A DNA stretch of 64,000 nucleotides, from positions 1-64,000 of the forward strand of contig JAXDBU010000180.1 in the NCBI GenBank assembly GCA_034678485.1, read 5' to 3'. Positions 1-8,297 of this stretch are shown here, one piece after another. The DNA comes from PLanc-01 sp034678485. Lineage in GTDB: Bacteria > Planctomycetota > Phycisphaerae > Sedimentisphaerales > Anaerobacaceae. How positions within the stretch are numbered: the first letter of the stretch is position 1; the number at the start of each line of letters is the position of its first letter. The position numbers and the translations under genes are program-made. The notes below the pieces were generated by a model. That model was not told the origin of the DNA. It saw only the letters and a list, made by a program, of their open reading frames with translations, and ran no database searches.

Positions 1-545
1 AGGTCTTCTGCGTCGCCGTCGAGTTCATCGAGGTTGATGAAGCTGTCGGATACGTCGAGGTCGTCGAGCTCGTCGCTGAGTTTCGCATCCAGATCGTCGG
101 CGGATCCTCCGTTTAGCTCTTTGTCGAGTTCATCGCCCAGTTCTTCATCGGGCGTAGAAGCAGATTTCTGCGTTTTGGCTTTCGCCTTCCCGGCTTGGGG
201 GGTGGCCTTCTTGGCCTTTGGAGGCGGCGTAATCTTGGCGGGCTGGCCGTCGATCTGGCAGATGAACGTCAGCGGCCCGATACGGATGTAATCGCCCGGC
301 TTGACGGGAATCTCCTTGTCCGGTTCCACCTTCTTGCCATTGACGAACGTGCCCCCGCGAGAGCCGAGATCGACGAGTTTCATCGCATCGCTGTTCTGGG
401 TCAGTTGACAGTGTCTTCGCGACACCATGGGCAGAGGTATCCGCAGATCGCAATCATGCCTTCGCCCCAGGACCGTCACGAGGTGGGACAGGGCGAAGGT
501 CTTATACGATCCCTTGTCGCTGAGAAGCACCAAGTTCGCGTTCAT
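1..545 (-). CDS. FHA-domain protein, C-terminus cut by window edge
   Basis: Reading the minus strand from an ATG at 543-545 gives an open frame that runs off the left edge (181 codons seen). The first ~100 residues have the forkhead-associated layout: LVLLSDKGSYKTF, then LGRRHDCDLRIP, then the core phosphopeptide-binding motif VSRRHCQL, then LVDLGSRGGTFVNGKKV, then GDYIRIG. FHA domains bind phosphothreonine peptides, usually as readers of Ser/Thr kinase signalling. Beyond the domain the chain becomes low-complexity, first Ala/Lys/Pro-rich, then strongly acidic with repeated DEL/DDLD units. A GAAGGGA sequence lies just upstream of the ATG and supports the start. The partner kinase is not in the window. 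The tail beyond position 1 is unknown. Confidence 0.85.
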   Translation of the reverse strand, partial: MNANLVLLSDKGSYKTFALSHLVTVLGRRHDCDLRIPLPMVSRRHCQLTQNSDAMKLVDLGSRGGTFVNGKKVEPDKEIPVKPGDYIRIGPLTFICQIDGQPAKITPPPKAKKATPQAGKAKAKTQKSASTPDEELGDELDKELNGGSADDLDAKLSDELDDLDVSDSFINLDELDGDAED

Positions 546-590
546 TGGCTTCCCTTCATGTGTGCGATGTACCTGCACTCCGACTACACA

Positions 591-619
591 ATTATATCAA
601 AAAGTCTGTCCCATAACAA
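591..619 (-). promoter_or_regulatory. Promoter of the FHA gene
   Basis: On the minus strand, TTGTTA (614-619) and a perfect TATAAT (591-596) are separated by exactly 17 bp. Transcription would start near 584, giving a leader of about 40 nt before the ATG at 545. The rest of the 546-854 gap holds only this promoter, the thrS promoter and a weak 7-bp inverted repeat (645-651 with 663-669). Confidence 0.65.
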
Positions 620-785
620 CGGTGAAGCCGGACAAAGTGAGGCTGTCAAGAGCCCTTGGCGGTCTTGACGCTGTAAGTCCCAAAATCACAGGTGGTTAGA
701 GCTGTTTCTCCCCATATCGGCGAGTTCGCTGGCTGAGGCGCCGGTGCGGAGGAAATGTGGTATCGGTGCCCGATTTGGACGATAC

Positions 786-813
786 TTGACTTTGGAGGTG
801 GGTCCAGTATACT
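786..813 (+). promoter_or_regulatory. Promoter of thrS
   Basis: TTGACT (786-791), 16 bp, then TATACT (808-813), both close to the sigma-70 consensus. The predicted transcript starts near 820, about 35 nt before the thrS ATG. The leader is too short for a T-box or other large leader element. Confidence 0.6.
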
Positions 814-854
814 CGACAAGGTGCCCAGGTGACGCGTGATTTTTGGAAGGATGT

Positions 855-2774
855 ATGGCAAGGATTACACTACCGGATGGCAGCGCTCTCGAGGTTGCCG
901 AGGGCGCCACTGCAAAGCATGTCGCTGAGAAGATCGGAGCGGGGTTGGCCAAGGCCGCTGTGGCCGCAAAAATCGATGGGAAGCTGGTGGATTTGAACAC
1001 GCCCATCACGGGCACTCCGCGCGTCCAGATCATCACATCCAAGGACAAAGAAGGCGTGGAGGTGATGCGCCATAGCTGTGCGCACGTCATGGCGGAGGCC
1101 ATTTGCAGCCTCTGGCCCCAGACGACGCTCGTCTACGGCCCGACGGTGCAGGACGGGTTCTACTACGACATCGATCTGGATGAACCGATCCGCCCGGATG
1201 ACTTTCCTCGCATTGAGGCCCGAATGCAGGAGATCGTCCAGGCGGACAAGCCGTTCACGCGCAGGGAGATGTCTCGTCAGGAGGCCCTGGAGAAGCTCAA
1301 GGGCGACAAGTACAAGACGGACAATATCGAGCGGGTCGATAGCCAGGTCATTAGCTTCTACTCGCACGGGGACAACGGTTTCCAGGACCTGTGTCGGGGG
1401 CCTCACGTGCCGAGCACGGCCAAGATCGGCAGCTTCAGGATTATGTCCGTCGCGGGTGCCTACTGGCACGGCGATGCTACACAGAAGATGCTCCAGCGAG
1501 TGTATGGCACTTCCTGGCCGACGAAGAAGGACCTTGACGACTACATCAACCGCCTGGAGGAGGCCAAGAAACGAGACCACCGCGTCCTGGGCAAGCAGCT
1601 CGAACTGTTCAGCTTCAGCGAAATGGGTCCGGGGTTTGCCTTCATGCACCCCAAAGGGATGATCGTCTGGAACGAGATGCTCGATTTCATGCGGCAGATG
1701 AACCGCAAATACGGGTACAAGGAAGTCCGGACCCCGATCATCCTGAACGAGGAGCTCTGGCACCGCAGCGGGCACTGGGACAACTACAAGCAGAACATGT
1801 ATTTCACGAAGATCGATGAGATCACCTATGCGGTCAAGCCGATGAATTGCCCCGGCGGCTGTCTGCTGTTCAATACGACGCGGCACTCGTACCGGGAGCT
1901 TCCGCTTCGGGCGGCCGAGTTTGGCATGGTGCACCGTCATGAGGCCAGCGGCGTGTTGCACGGCCTGTTCCGCGTCCGCCAGTTCACGCAGGATGATGCG
2001 CACATCTATTGCACGCCCTCGCAGATCGAGTCGGAGATCATCGGGGTGATCGACTTGATCTTCGAGACGTACAAGTCCTTCGGATTCAGCGATTTCGCGA
2101 TTGAACTCTCGACCAAGCCCGAGAAACATATCGGCTCCGACGAGATCTGGGAGACGGCCACGGACGCGCTGAAGGCGGCCCTCGACCACAAGAAGATCAC
2201 TTACCGAATCAACGAAGGAGACGGCGCCTTCTACGGGCCCAAGATCGATTTCCACGTCAAGGACTGCATCGGCCGGTCCTGGCAGGTCGGCACGATTCAG
2301 CTCGATTTCTCGATGCCGCAGCGGTTCGAGCTCCGCTACGTCGATGAGGACAACACGGAGAAGACCCCGGTGATGATCCACCGCGCCGTATTGGGTTCCC
2401 TGGAACGGTTCATGGGCATTCTGATCGAGCAGTACGCGGGCGCCCTTCCCTTGTGGTTGTCGCCGGAACAGGTTCGCGTGATGACGATCAGCGAGAAGAG
2501 CAACGGGTACGCTGCGAAGGTCCAGGAGACGCTCGACCAGGCCGAGCTGCGATGTGGCGTCGATCTGTCGGATGAGAAGATCGGTGCCAAAATCGCCAAA
2601 GCCCACGGAGAGAAGATCCCCTATATGCTCGTGGTCGGACCGAAAGAGGCCGAATCTAACATGGTCAATGTGAGAATCCGGGGCAGCCAGCAGACCAGTA
2701 CGATTCCCGTCGGCCAGTTCCTGGCGACGGCGAAGCAGAAAATCGCCTATAAAGCGGTGGATACCGCATTTTGA
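855..2774 (+). CDS. thrS: Threonyl-tRNA synthetase
   Basis: Charges tRNA-Thr with threonine in the cytoplasm. The product is 639 aa, the normal full length. In order it has a TGS domain (about 1-62), the N2 editing domain with the HSCAH motif (His73, His77) and a CRGPHV element, the class II catalytic core with FRVRQFTQDDAHIYC and HRAVLGSLERF motifs, and a C-terminal anticodon-binding domain. The usual MNCPGH element reads MNCPGGC; the zinc-ligand Cys is kept and the following His is not. A TTG lies four codons upstream in frame, but the ATG at 855 has GGAAGG at 845-850 at good spacing and starts at the expected TGS sequence. It heads the thrS-infC-rpmI-rplT-pheS order common in bacteria. Confidence 0.97.
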   Translation: MARITLPDGSALEVAEGATAKHVAEKIGAGLAKAAVAAKIDGKLVDLNTPITGTPRVQIITSKDKEGVEVMRHSCAHVMAEAICSLWPQTTLVYGPTVQDGFYYDIDLDEPIRPDDFPRIEARMQEIVQADKPFTRREMSRQEALEKLKGDKYKTDNIERVDSQVISFYSHGDNGFQDLCRGPHVPSTAKIGSFRIMSVAGAYWHGDATQKMLQRVYGTSWPTKKDLDDYINRLEEAKKRDHRVLGKQLELFSFSEMGPGFAFMHPKGMIVWNEMLDFMRQMNRKYGYKEVRTPIILNEELWHRSGHWDNYKQNMYFTKIDEITYAVKPMNCPGGCLLFNTTRHSYRELPLRAAEFGMVHRHEASGVLHGLFRVRQFTQDDAHIYCTPSQIESEIIGVIDLIFETYKSFGFSDFAIELSTKPEKHIGSDEIWETATDALKAALDHKKITYRINEGDGAFYGPKIDFHVKDCIGRSWQVGTIQLDFSMPQRFELRYVDEDNTEKTPVMIHRAVLGSLERFMGILIEQYAGALPLWLSPEQVRVMTISEKSNGYAAKVQETLDQAELRCGVDLSDEKIGAKIAKAHGEKIPYMLVVGPKEAESNMVNVRIRGSQQTSTIPVGQFLATAKQKIAYKAVDTAF

Positions 2775-2801
2775 TGTGCGTGGCGCCCCCGGCGATATGA
2801 T
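2771..2801 (+). promoter_or_regulatory. Possible promoter before infC
   Basis: TTGATG (2771-2776, overlapping the thrS stop), 19 bp, then TATGAT (2796-2801). The spacing is longer than ideal, so this is tentative. It would give infC a leader of about 110 nt. Confidence 0.3.
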
Positions 2802-2916
2802 AGACTGAGGTATCAATCGGGTTTTACAGTACCCGGCAGTTTGGTTCCGGGACCGGATCGGCTCGATCGAGTCGACGGATTCATATGTTCTGAGAAAGGC
2901 AAGGTGGTCGACAACA

Positions 2917-3429
2917 GTGAAACGAGGTCTACGCGTAAACAGCGGGATCAGGGCCGACAAGATTCGGCTGGTCGATGAGGCAAACAATCAGGTCGGGATC
3001 GTCTCGAAAGAGGAGGCATTGAGCAAGGCCCAGGAGAGGGGGCTGGACCTTGTCGAGGTGGCGCCGAACAGCGAGCCGCCTGTCTGCCGGATCATGGATT
3101 ACGGCAAGTGGCTCTATCAGCAGAAGCGGCGTGTTCGTGATGCCCACAAGAAGACGGCACACCCTGTAGCGACTCTCAAGGAGATTCGACTTCGCCCTGA
3201 GACCGACAAGCACGATTTGGAAATCAAAGTGGGTCATGCCCGTGAGTTTCTTCAAAAAGGGCACCGGGTCCAACTCTCACTCTTCTTTCGCGGACGCCAA
3301 ATGCTGCACAAAGAGAAGGGGTACGAGATGCTCAACCAGATCATGGGGACTCTCGAGGATCTGGCCAAGGTGGAGCGGCCGTCCGCGTTGGCCGGGCGGC
3401 GGATGACCCTGTTGCTCGTTCCCAAATAG
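2917..3429 (+). CDS. infC: Translation initiation factor IF-3
   Basis: IF-3 binds the 30S subunit, keeps subunits apart and checks start-codon and initiator-tRNA selection. The 170-residue product has the normal length and landmarks: the N-terminal GIRADKIRLVD, the linker region around CRIMDYGKWLYQQKR, and the C-terminal domain with EIRLRPETDKHDLEIK and VQLSLFFRGRQM. The start is GTG at 2917, with purine-rich AGAAAGGCAAGGTGG upstream. No in-frame ATG exists nearby. infC in other bacteria often uses a rare start codon that IF-3 itself discriminates against; GTG is only mildly unusual. It follows thrS by 142 bp and precedes rpmI, in the standard order. Confidence 0.95.
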   Translation: MKRGLRVNSGIRADKIRLVDEANNQVGIVSKEEALSKAQERGLDLVEVAPNSEPPVCRIMDYGKWLYQQKRRVRDAHKKTAHPVATLKEIRLRPETDKHDLEIKVGHAREFLQKGHRVQLSLFFRGRQMLHKEKGYEMLNQIMGTLEDLAKVERPSALAGRRMTLLLVPK

Positions 3430-3547
3430 CCGTTCGGGGCGAAGGGGACCCGCGGTAGGATTGCCCCCATGGGGTGAGAGAGGAGGAATCGCCCTCGGCT
3501 CCTTGGGCGGCCGGGTGGCAATTTGCTGCTTTTTTGTTCAATAGGGG

Positions 3548-3576
3548 TTGACCGCAGCCGCCGGGGAGGGTATATT
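3548..3576 (+). promoter_or_regulatory. Promoter of rpmI-rplT-pheS
   Basis: TTGACC (3548-3553), exactly 17 bp, then TATATT (3571-3576). A short dyad, GGGGA (3563-3567) with TCCCC (3576-3580), overlaps the -10 box and the likely start site near 3583. This suggests the ribosomal-protein genes can be transcribed independently of thrS-infC. Confidence 0.6.
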
Positions 3577-3630
3577 CCCCTGTTTGTACCTGAATGGTAT
3601 GCAGAGTGTGCAAGCTGTTTGAGGATTCAT

Positions 3631-3834
3631 ATGCCGAAGCAGAAACAGAAGACCCACAAAGGGCTGGCCAAGCGGGTCAGAGTGACGGCCGGCGGCAAGA
3701 TCAAGCATCGCAAGGCCGGTACCGGTCACTTGATGAGCGTCAAGAGCGCCAAGCACTTGCGGCGGCTCCGGAGTCCGGGCGTCGTCACGAGCAAGGCCTT
3801 GACGAAGAAGATGGTTGCCGCACTGCACAGTTGA
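3631..3834 (+). CDS. rpmI: 50S ribosomal protein L35
   Basis: A small, very basic protein of the large ribosomal subunit. The 67-residue product starts MPKQKQKTHKG and carries the conserved KRVRVTAGGKIKHRKAG and HLMSVKSAKHLRRLR segments. The ATG at 3631 is chosen because it gives the canonical L35 N-terminus; the open frame upstream is non-conserved. It lies between infC and rplT as in most bacteria. Confidence 0.96.
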   Translation: MPKQKQKTHKGLAKRVRVTAGGKIKHRKAGTGHLMSVKSAKHLRRLRSPGVVTSKALTKKMVAALHS

Positions 3835-3936
3835 GCGTTTGCTCCGTTGCAGACTGGCAAGACAATGATTGCTTGCTTCCCGGCGTATCAGCTGCCGTAG
3901 CAAGTGGGATTCTCAGTTATTTAGGGGAAAGCTGAC

Positions 3937-4293
3937 ATGCCAAGAACAACCAAAGGCCACGCCGTCCGGAAGGCCAAGAAACGAGAACTGAAACGCGCGC
4001 GCGGGCATCGCGCGATGCCGGGGAATACTTGGCGATTGGCCACCGAGGCCGTGCGCCGGGCCGAGATCTACGCCCGGCGCGACCGGCGGGCCAAGAAACG
4101 AGATTTTCGCGGCCTCTGGATCGTTCGTCTCAACGCTGCTTGCCGCGAGCGGGGCGTGCGCTACAGCGAGTTCATCAATGGGTGCAAGAAAGCCCAGATT
4201 GCCGTAAACCGGAAAATGCTCAGCGAGATCGCCATTGCCGACCCGCAGGGCTTCGACGCGATCCTCCAGGAGGCGAAGGCCGCTCTGGCGTAA
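3937..4293 (+). CDS. rplT: 50S ribosomal protein L20
   Basis: Binds 23S rRNA early in assembly of the large subunit. The product is 118 aa, the usual length, and is rich in Arg/Lys, with GHRAMPGNTWRLATEAV, RRDRRAKKRDFRGLWIVRLN and CRERGVRYSEFINGCKKA segments. In some bacteria L20 represses its own operon by binding a leader; the 102-nt rpmI-rplT gap and the 201-nt infC-rpmI gap are where such a site would lie, but I could not fold one with confidence. The pheS start follows two bases after the rplT stop, so the two are probably co-transcribed. Confidence 0.97.
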   Translation: MPRTTKGHAVRKAKKRELKRARGHRAMPGNTWRLATEAVRRAEIYARRDRRAKKRDFRGLWIVRLNAACRERGVRYSEFINGCKKAQIAVNRKMLSEIAIADPQGFDAILQEAKAALA

Positions 4294-4295
4294 CC

Positions 4296-5285
4296 ATGCT
4301 TGAGCAGTTCGAACAGATCGGTGCGCAAGCTCTCGCGGAGTTGCAGAACGTCCAGGACCTGAAGGCCCTGGAGGATTTCCGCGTCAAGTACCTCGGTCGC
4401 AAGGGACTGATCTTGGGCCTGCTCAGCGAGGTCGGCCGGCTCCCTCGTGAAGAGAAGCCTCGGGGCGGGCAGCTTGCCAACAAGGCCAAAAACGAGGTGT
4501 CCGCCGCCTTCGAGGAGCGGAAGAAGGCTCTCGAACAGACGCAGAAGCAGCAGCGAGAACTGGTCGATGTCACGTTGCCCGGGACGGAAGTGCGGATCGG
4601 CGTGCGCCACGTCATCATGCAAACGATTGACGAACTGTTGGATATCTTCGGCCGGATGGGTTTCGGCGTCGCCTACGGTCCTGAGGTCGAAGATGAATGG
4701 CACAATTTCATCGCGCTGAACATCCCGCCGGAGCATCCGGCCAGGGACCCGCTGGACAACTTCTATATCGAGGACAACGTCCTGCTCCGCAGCCAGACCT
4801 CGACGATCCAGATCCGCGTGATGGAGAAGACCAGACCGCCAATCCGCGTGGTTGCACCGGGCCGGGTCTATCGTCCCGACACGGTCGATGCGACACACAT
4901 GTACATGTTCCATCAACTCGAAGCCCTCGTCGTCGATGAGGGCGTCACCATGGTGGATATGAAGACCACCATCGAGCAGTTCATCCACGTCTTCTTCGGC
5001 CCCGAAACGAAGTGGCGGTTCCGACCGAGCTTTTTCCCCTTCACCGAGCCCAGCGCCGAGGTGGACCTGCTCCTGGCAGACAAGACGGGCCAGGAAAGAT
5101 GGGTCGAGATGGGCGGGTGCGGCATGGTGGACCCGAACGTTCTCGATGCCGTCGGGATCGACAGCGAGCGGTACACCGGTTGGGCCTTTGGTTTCGGCAT
5201 CGAGCGTTTGGCCATGCGAAAGTACGAGATTTCCGATATTCGCTGGCTCACCGAGAACGACCTGCGTTTTCTCAAGCAGTTCTAA
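4296..5285 (+). CDS. pheS: Phenylalanyl-tRNA synthetase alpha subunit
   Basis: Catalytic subunit of the (alpha-beta)2 enzyme that charges tRNA-Phe. The 329-residue product begins with a coiled-coil tRNA-binding arm (about 1-90, including KYLGRKGLI), followed by the class II core with HPARDPLDNFYI, the motif-2 region GRVYRPDTVDATHMYMFHQ, FRPSFFPFTEPSAEVD and the motif-3 GWAFGFGIERLAM. The ATG at 4296 is two bases after the rplT stop and gives a canonical N-terminus. The beta subunit is not next door: pheT is at 41334-43370, about 36 kb away, with its own promoter. Confidence 0.97.
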   Translation: MLEQFEQIGAQALAELQNVQDLKALEDFRVKYLGRKGLILGLLSEVGRLPREEKPRGGQLANKAKNEVSAAFEERKKALEQTQKQQRELVDVTLPGTEVRIGVRHVIMQTIDELLDIFGRMGFGVAYGPEVEDEWHNFIALNIPPEHPARDPLDNFYIEDNVLLRSQTSTIQIRVMEKTRPPIRVVAPGRVYRPDTVDATHMYMFHQLEALVVDEGVTMVDMKTTIEQFIHVFFGPETKWRFRPSFFPFTEPSAEVDLLLADKTGQERWVEMGGCGMVDPNVLDAVGIDSERYTGWAFGFGIERLAMRKYEISDIRWLTENDLRFLKQF

Positions 5286-5468
5286 TCCCTGCGGAGATTC
5301 CACCACCGTCCCGGCGACTGCGATCCAGATCGGCTCGCAGTATCCAGCGTGGATTTCCGTGTGATTTGCGGGACCCATACAGTACCATGAATGCCACGGG
5401 CGCGGTGACCCGGCCGATCTGCCGGAACACGGAACAGATGAGGAATGTGCTCAGAAGTGGTGGGATCA

Positions 5469-5671
5469 TGGGCATCGCGTTCTTGAAGGTGAAAGTCGTC
5501 AATCCGCAGCGGCCGAAGAACTCGCGGATGTGCGAGTTTCTCGTGGATTCCGGCGCGGTGTACTCCGTGGTGCCGCAGAAGATCCTGAAGTTGCCCTCGA
5601 TGGACCGATTGGCCGACTCGACCCCTTCATCGTAGAGTCGGCCTGGCGCAGAAAGAGGCCCCTGTGGAGCT
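5469..5671 (+). pseudogene. Remnant of a clan AA (retropepsin-like) aspartic protease
   Basis: An ATG at 5469 opens a frame that begins like the small bacterial clan AA aspartic proteases: a beta-strand segment, then FLVDSGAVYSVVP, which contains the catalytic D-S-G triad, then LKLP. Intact members run about 110-120 residues. Here the frame stops at 5635 after 55 codons, just after LADSTP, which resembles the LADGTP element of the family. Another frame continues with WRRKRPLW, resembling the following RRK element. I read this as a frameshifted, decayed copy. It has no strong ribosome binding site. It could alternatively be a truncated peptide, but the second lobe needed for folding is gone. 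Confidence 0.5.
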
Positions 5672-5699
5672 GAAGCGAGGACATTCCCATAAGCCAGTG

Positions 5700-6120
5700 T
5701 GATTGTGCGTTGTTTGAAATACCCGCTTACTGCCCAAGCAGGGGCGACGGTTTCTAATCACTCGTTGTTGTGCTTGTCTTTCGGCACCTCCACATAAGGA
5801 CTTTGCTATTGATACTGATAATGCCTTTTTCGTTGACCCTGGGCATACGTATCGGCCTTCGCGATTCCACCTCTTTAGCGTTTCTGCGCTGCTTCGATTG
5901 CGTCCGGCACGCGCCTCAGCGGCGGGAAAAGGCCAGCCCGCGGCAGGGGGGCCGCCGTGGATGCCCAACCTGCCTCTGCTCATCAGACGATACGGCACGT
6001 GTGCTTTGCTGCCTTGAGTGGTTTGCCTGGTTTAGCCCCGATAATGCGACCGGCAGCGCGGCAGATTTTTCTCACAAATCATTGAAAAAACACGTTTTGA
6101 GCGGTCCCGTCTGTTCTTGA
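5700..6120. other. Non-coding stretch, nothing recognised
   Basis: Between the protease remnant and the ArfB promoter the sequence has only short, non-conserved open frames on both strands. They have no ribosome binding sites and no family resemblance. No repeat, hairpin terminator or RNA gene was recognised. Confidence 0.5.
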
Positions 6121-6129
6121 ATCATCTGC

Positions 6130-6158
6130 TTGTGGTCGCTGCATCCGACGGATATGAT
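6130..6158 (+). promoter_or_regulatory. Promoter of the ArfB-type gene
   Basis: TTGTGG (6130-6135), 17 bp, then TATGAT (6153-6158). Transcription would begin near 6165, about 40 nt upstream of the ATG at 6204. Confidence 0.5.
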
Positions 6159-6203
6159 GTGCCCCAGTTTGGTTGCGGATCGTGCATAGCGCGGAGTTCA
6201 TAC

Positions 6204-6629
6204 ATGATCGAGGTCGTAGAGAAGGTCTTCATCGCGGACGACGAGTTGACATTCCGGACGTCGCGCAGCGGCGGGCCGGGCGGGCAGAATGTCAACAAGT
6301 TGAACACGCGCGTGGCCGTGTTGTTCGACGTGGCCGGGTCGCCGAGTTTGTCCGATGATCAGAAGCGTCGGATCAGCAGCAGGTGCTCGACCCGGCTGGA
6401 CAAACAGGGCGTTCTTCGCGTCGTTTCGCAGAAACACCGAAGCCAGGAGGCGAACCGCCAGGCAGCAGTGGAGCGACTACAGGAACTCCTGCGCGAGGCG
6501 TTGAGACCCCAACCGATTCGAAAGAAGACCGGGACGCCTGCCGCCGCGAGGGAGAATCGTCTGAAGGCCAAGAAGCATCGAAGTACGATCAAGCAGCGCA
6601 GACACATCGGCAGAGAGGACTTGGCATAG
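6204..6629 (+). CDS. arfB: ArfB-type peptidyl-tRNA hydrolase (ribosome rescue)
   Basis: Small GGQ-domain protein that releases nascent chains from ribosomes stalled on mRNAs without a stop codon. The 141-residue product has the catalytic GGQ at 26-28 within SGGPGGQNVNK, the surrounding release-factor domain 3 fold, and a C-terminal tail rich in Lys/Arg (KKHRSTIKQRRHIGRED) that in ArfB inserts into the empty mRNA channel. There is no stop-codon recognition domain, which separates it from RF1/RF2. The ATG at 6204 gives the family N-terminus; the frame upstream is non-conserved. It appears to be transcribed alone from the promoter at 6130. Confidence 0.9.
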   Translation: MIEVVEKVFIADDELTFRTSRSGGPGGQNVNKLNTRVAVLFDVAGSPSLSDDQKRRISSRCSTRLDKQGVLRVVSQKHRSQEANRQAAVERLQELLREALRPQPIRKKTGTPAAARENRLKAKKHRSTIKQRRHIGREDLA

Positions 6630-6653
6630 CTGCGATTTGCGTTCCGGCGGGCG

Positions 6654-6737
6654 CTACTTGATCCTTCGCCTGCACACGGCGACGAATACGATGATCGCCG
6701 TGATGACGACGAGCACCAGAACTTCACCCGGACCCAT
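6654..6737 (-). CDS. Possible 27-residue membrane peptide
   Basis: An ATG at 6735-6737 on the minus strand opens a 27-codon frame: MGPGEV, one uninterrupted hydrophobic segment of about 16 residues (VLVLVVITAIIVFVAV), then CRRRIK. The hydrophobic helix with a positive C-terminal end is protein-like, but no clear ribosome binding site precedes it and no family was recognised. The rest of the 6630-6981 gap shows no other coding signal. Confidence 0.25.
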   Translation of the reverse strand: MGPGEVLVLVVITAIIVFVAVCRRRIK

Positions 6738-6981
6738 GAGAACCGTACCAAGCACTCTGTCGCATCTCCTTGCCCAATGCCTGCCATAACAGGCGATGCA
6801 CTGATCCCTGTCTGTGTCTTGTCTACCACAGTCCGCTCTGAAACACAAGACCACGCTTGACTGTCCCCTGCCTGACCCCGTGATATCGCAGCTTGTCTCG
6901 CACCCCCGCGCGACAAGCGCCCAATCGGTTCTGAATACGAGCGTGCTTTCGGTTCCCGGTCCGGTTATCATCTGGGGCCGT

Positions 6982-7782
6982 ATGAATGCATATGCGGTAG
7001 ATCTTCAAGACGTCAGTGTCGTCCGACAGGAGCGGTTTCTGCTCGCCGGCATCTCGTTGCACGTGGCGCCCGGGACCTGTTCCGCGATTCTGGGACCGAA
7101 CGGCTCAGGCAAGTCCACGCTCGTGTCCGTCCTGAGCGGCTATACATGGCCCAGCAGCGGAACCGTCGGCATCGACGGCCAGGTCTTCGGCAAGGTGGAC
7201 CTGGCGGATGTTCGCAAGGGGATTGGGTTGATCGAGCCGTCTCGCAGTCCTGCGTTTGACGGGCAGATGCAGGTCCGCGAGGTCGTCGCAACGGGTCTGT
7301 TCGGCACGATCCGCCTGCCTCTTCGCCGGGAGGTCCTACCCTCCCAGTGGCGGCGAGTCGAGACCGAGATGGAACTGCTGCAACTGGCGCACCTGCGCGA
7401 TCACGTCTTTGCCCAACTCTCCAGTGGTGAACAGATGAAGACACTGCTTGCCCGAGCGATGGTGGCCGAGGCGGGCCTGTTGCTGCTGGACGAACCCACC
7501 GCGGGCCTGGATATGGGAGCCCGTGCGGCCTGTGTCGCCGCGCTGGAACGGCTTCTGAACCGTCCGCACCATTCGACCGTAGTGATTGTCTCTCATCATC
7601 TCGATGAGTTGCCCTGCGGCGTGGACCGCGTGATCCTGCTCAAGCAGGGCAGGGTATTCGCGGCCGGCCCGGCCCAGCAGATCTTGTCGTCCGATCAACT
7701 GAGCAGGCTGTTTGACTGCCGGGTGGAAGTGCTTCGGAGCAACGGACGATACGTCGCGAGTGTCCGTCTGGAGAACTCTTGA
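6982..7782 (+). CDS. ABC transporter ATP-binding protein
   Basis: A 266-residue single ABC nucleotide-binding domain. It has the Walker A motif GPNGSGKS, a Q-loop region, a signature LSSGEQ that departs slightly from LSGGQ, Walker B LLLLDEP, a D-loop (TAGLD) and a switch His (VSHH). No permease or binding protein is adjacent, so the transported substrate cannot be inferred. Stand-alone ATPases can also serve non-transport roles. The ATG at 6982 is chosen because the domain starts immediately after it and the upstream frame is non-conserved. The cheD start lies 27 bp after its stop, so the genes through DUF2400 may form one unit. Confidence 0.85.
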   Translation: MNAYAVDLQDVSVVRQERFLLAGISLHVAPGTCSAILGPNGSGKSTLVSVLSGYTWPSSGTVGIDGQVFGKVDLADVRKGIGLIEPSRSPAFDGQMQVREVVATGLFGTIRLPLRREVLPSQWRRVETEMELLQLAHLRDHVFAQLSSGEQMKTLLARAMVAEAGLLLLDEPTAGLDMGARAACVAALERLLNRPHHSTVVIVSHHLDELPCGVDRVILLKQGRVFAAGPAQQILSSDQLSRLFDCRVEVLRSNGRYVASVRLENS

Positions 7783-7808
7783 CGAGCGTTTCGAGGGCAA
7801 ATGGAATC

Positions 7809-8297
7809 ATGACTGCAATCTCGCGGAAGTTCCTCAGGCCGGGAGAGTTCTATGTCGGACGCGAGCCCGTAATGGCGGAGACGCTGGTCGGATCCTGTGT
7901 CGCGGTCTGCCTGTACAACTTCAAGCGATGCTTCGGCGCCATGAATCACTTCCTGATGGATCGTCCCAAGGACCCGGCCGATGCCGACGTCGGCCGGTAC
8001 GGCGTTACCTCCACGCGCCACATCATCGATGAGGTGATGGCGATCGATCCGGAACCGACGCACTACCGCGCCAGCATCGTCGGCGGCGCCGCGGTCCTCA
8101 AGACGGCACACGAGGACGGGCGGATTGGGCAGGGGAACGTTGCGGCGGCGCTGGAGATCCTGCACGCCGCACACATCCGCGTCGCAGGACAGGAAGTGGG
8201 CGGGACTCGCGGCCGACGCATTCGATTCAACACGCAGACGGGCGAGATCGAGTGCCGCTTTGCCGGCGACATCCCCGGCAGGAAGGCCGCCCCGTGA
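7809..8297 (+). CDS. cheD: Chemoreceptor glutamine deamidase CheD
   Basis: CheD converts specific glutamines on chemoreceptors to glutamate, and in some bacteria binds CheC. The 162-residue product has the catalytic Cys30 in LVGSCVAV and His47 in GAMNHFLM, followed by the conserved HYRASIVGGAAVL region and a final VGGTRGRRIRFNTQTGEI that matches the family C-terminus. ATG 7809 is preferred over the TTG at 7779, which overlaps the ABC gene, because it has a GAGGG sequence upstream and starts at the family N-terminus. No other chemotaxis gene is in the window. Confidence 0.92.
   Translation: MTAISRKFLRPGEFYVGREPVMAETLVGSCVAVCLYNFKRCFGAMNHFLMDRPKDPADADVGRYGVTSTRHIIDEVMAIDPEPTHYRASIVGGAAVLKTAHEDGRIGQGNVAAALEILHAAHIRVAGQEVGGTRGRRIRFNTQTGEIECRFAGDIPGRKAAP

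Noticed and set aside
645..669. Inverted repeat GTCAAGA ... TCTTGAC before thrS
   Set aside because: A 7-bp stem with an 11-nt loop and no T-tract, outside the predicted thrS transcript. It is too weak to call a terminator or leader element.
870..2987. A 705-codon open frame on the minus strand across thrS
   Set aside because: It is antisense to a certain gene, is Arg/His/Leu-rich with no family resemblance, and reflects GC-skewed codon use in thrS.
5770..6120. A 116-codon open frame upstream of the ArfB-type gene
   Set aside because: No ribosome binding site, no conserved motif, Cys/Arg-rich composition typical of non-coding sequence.
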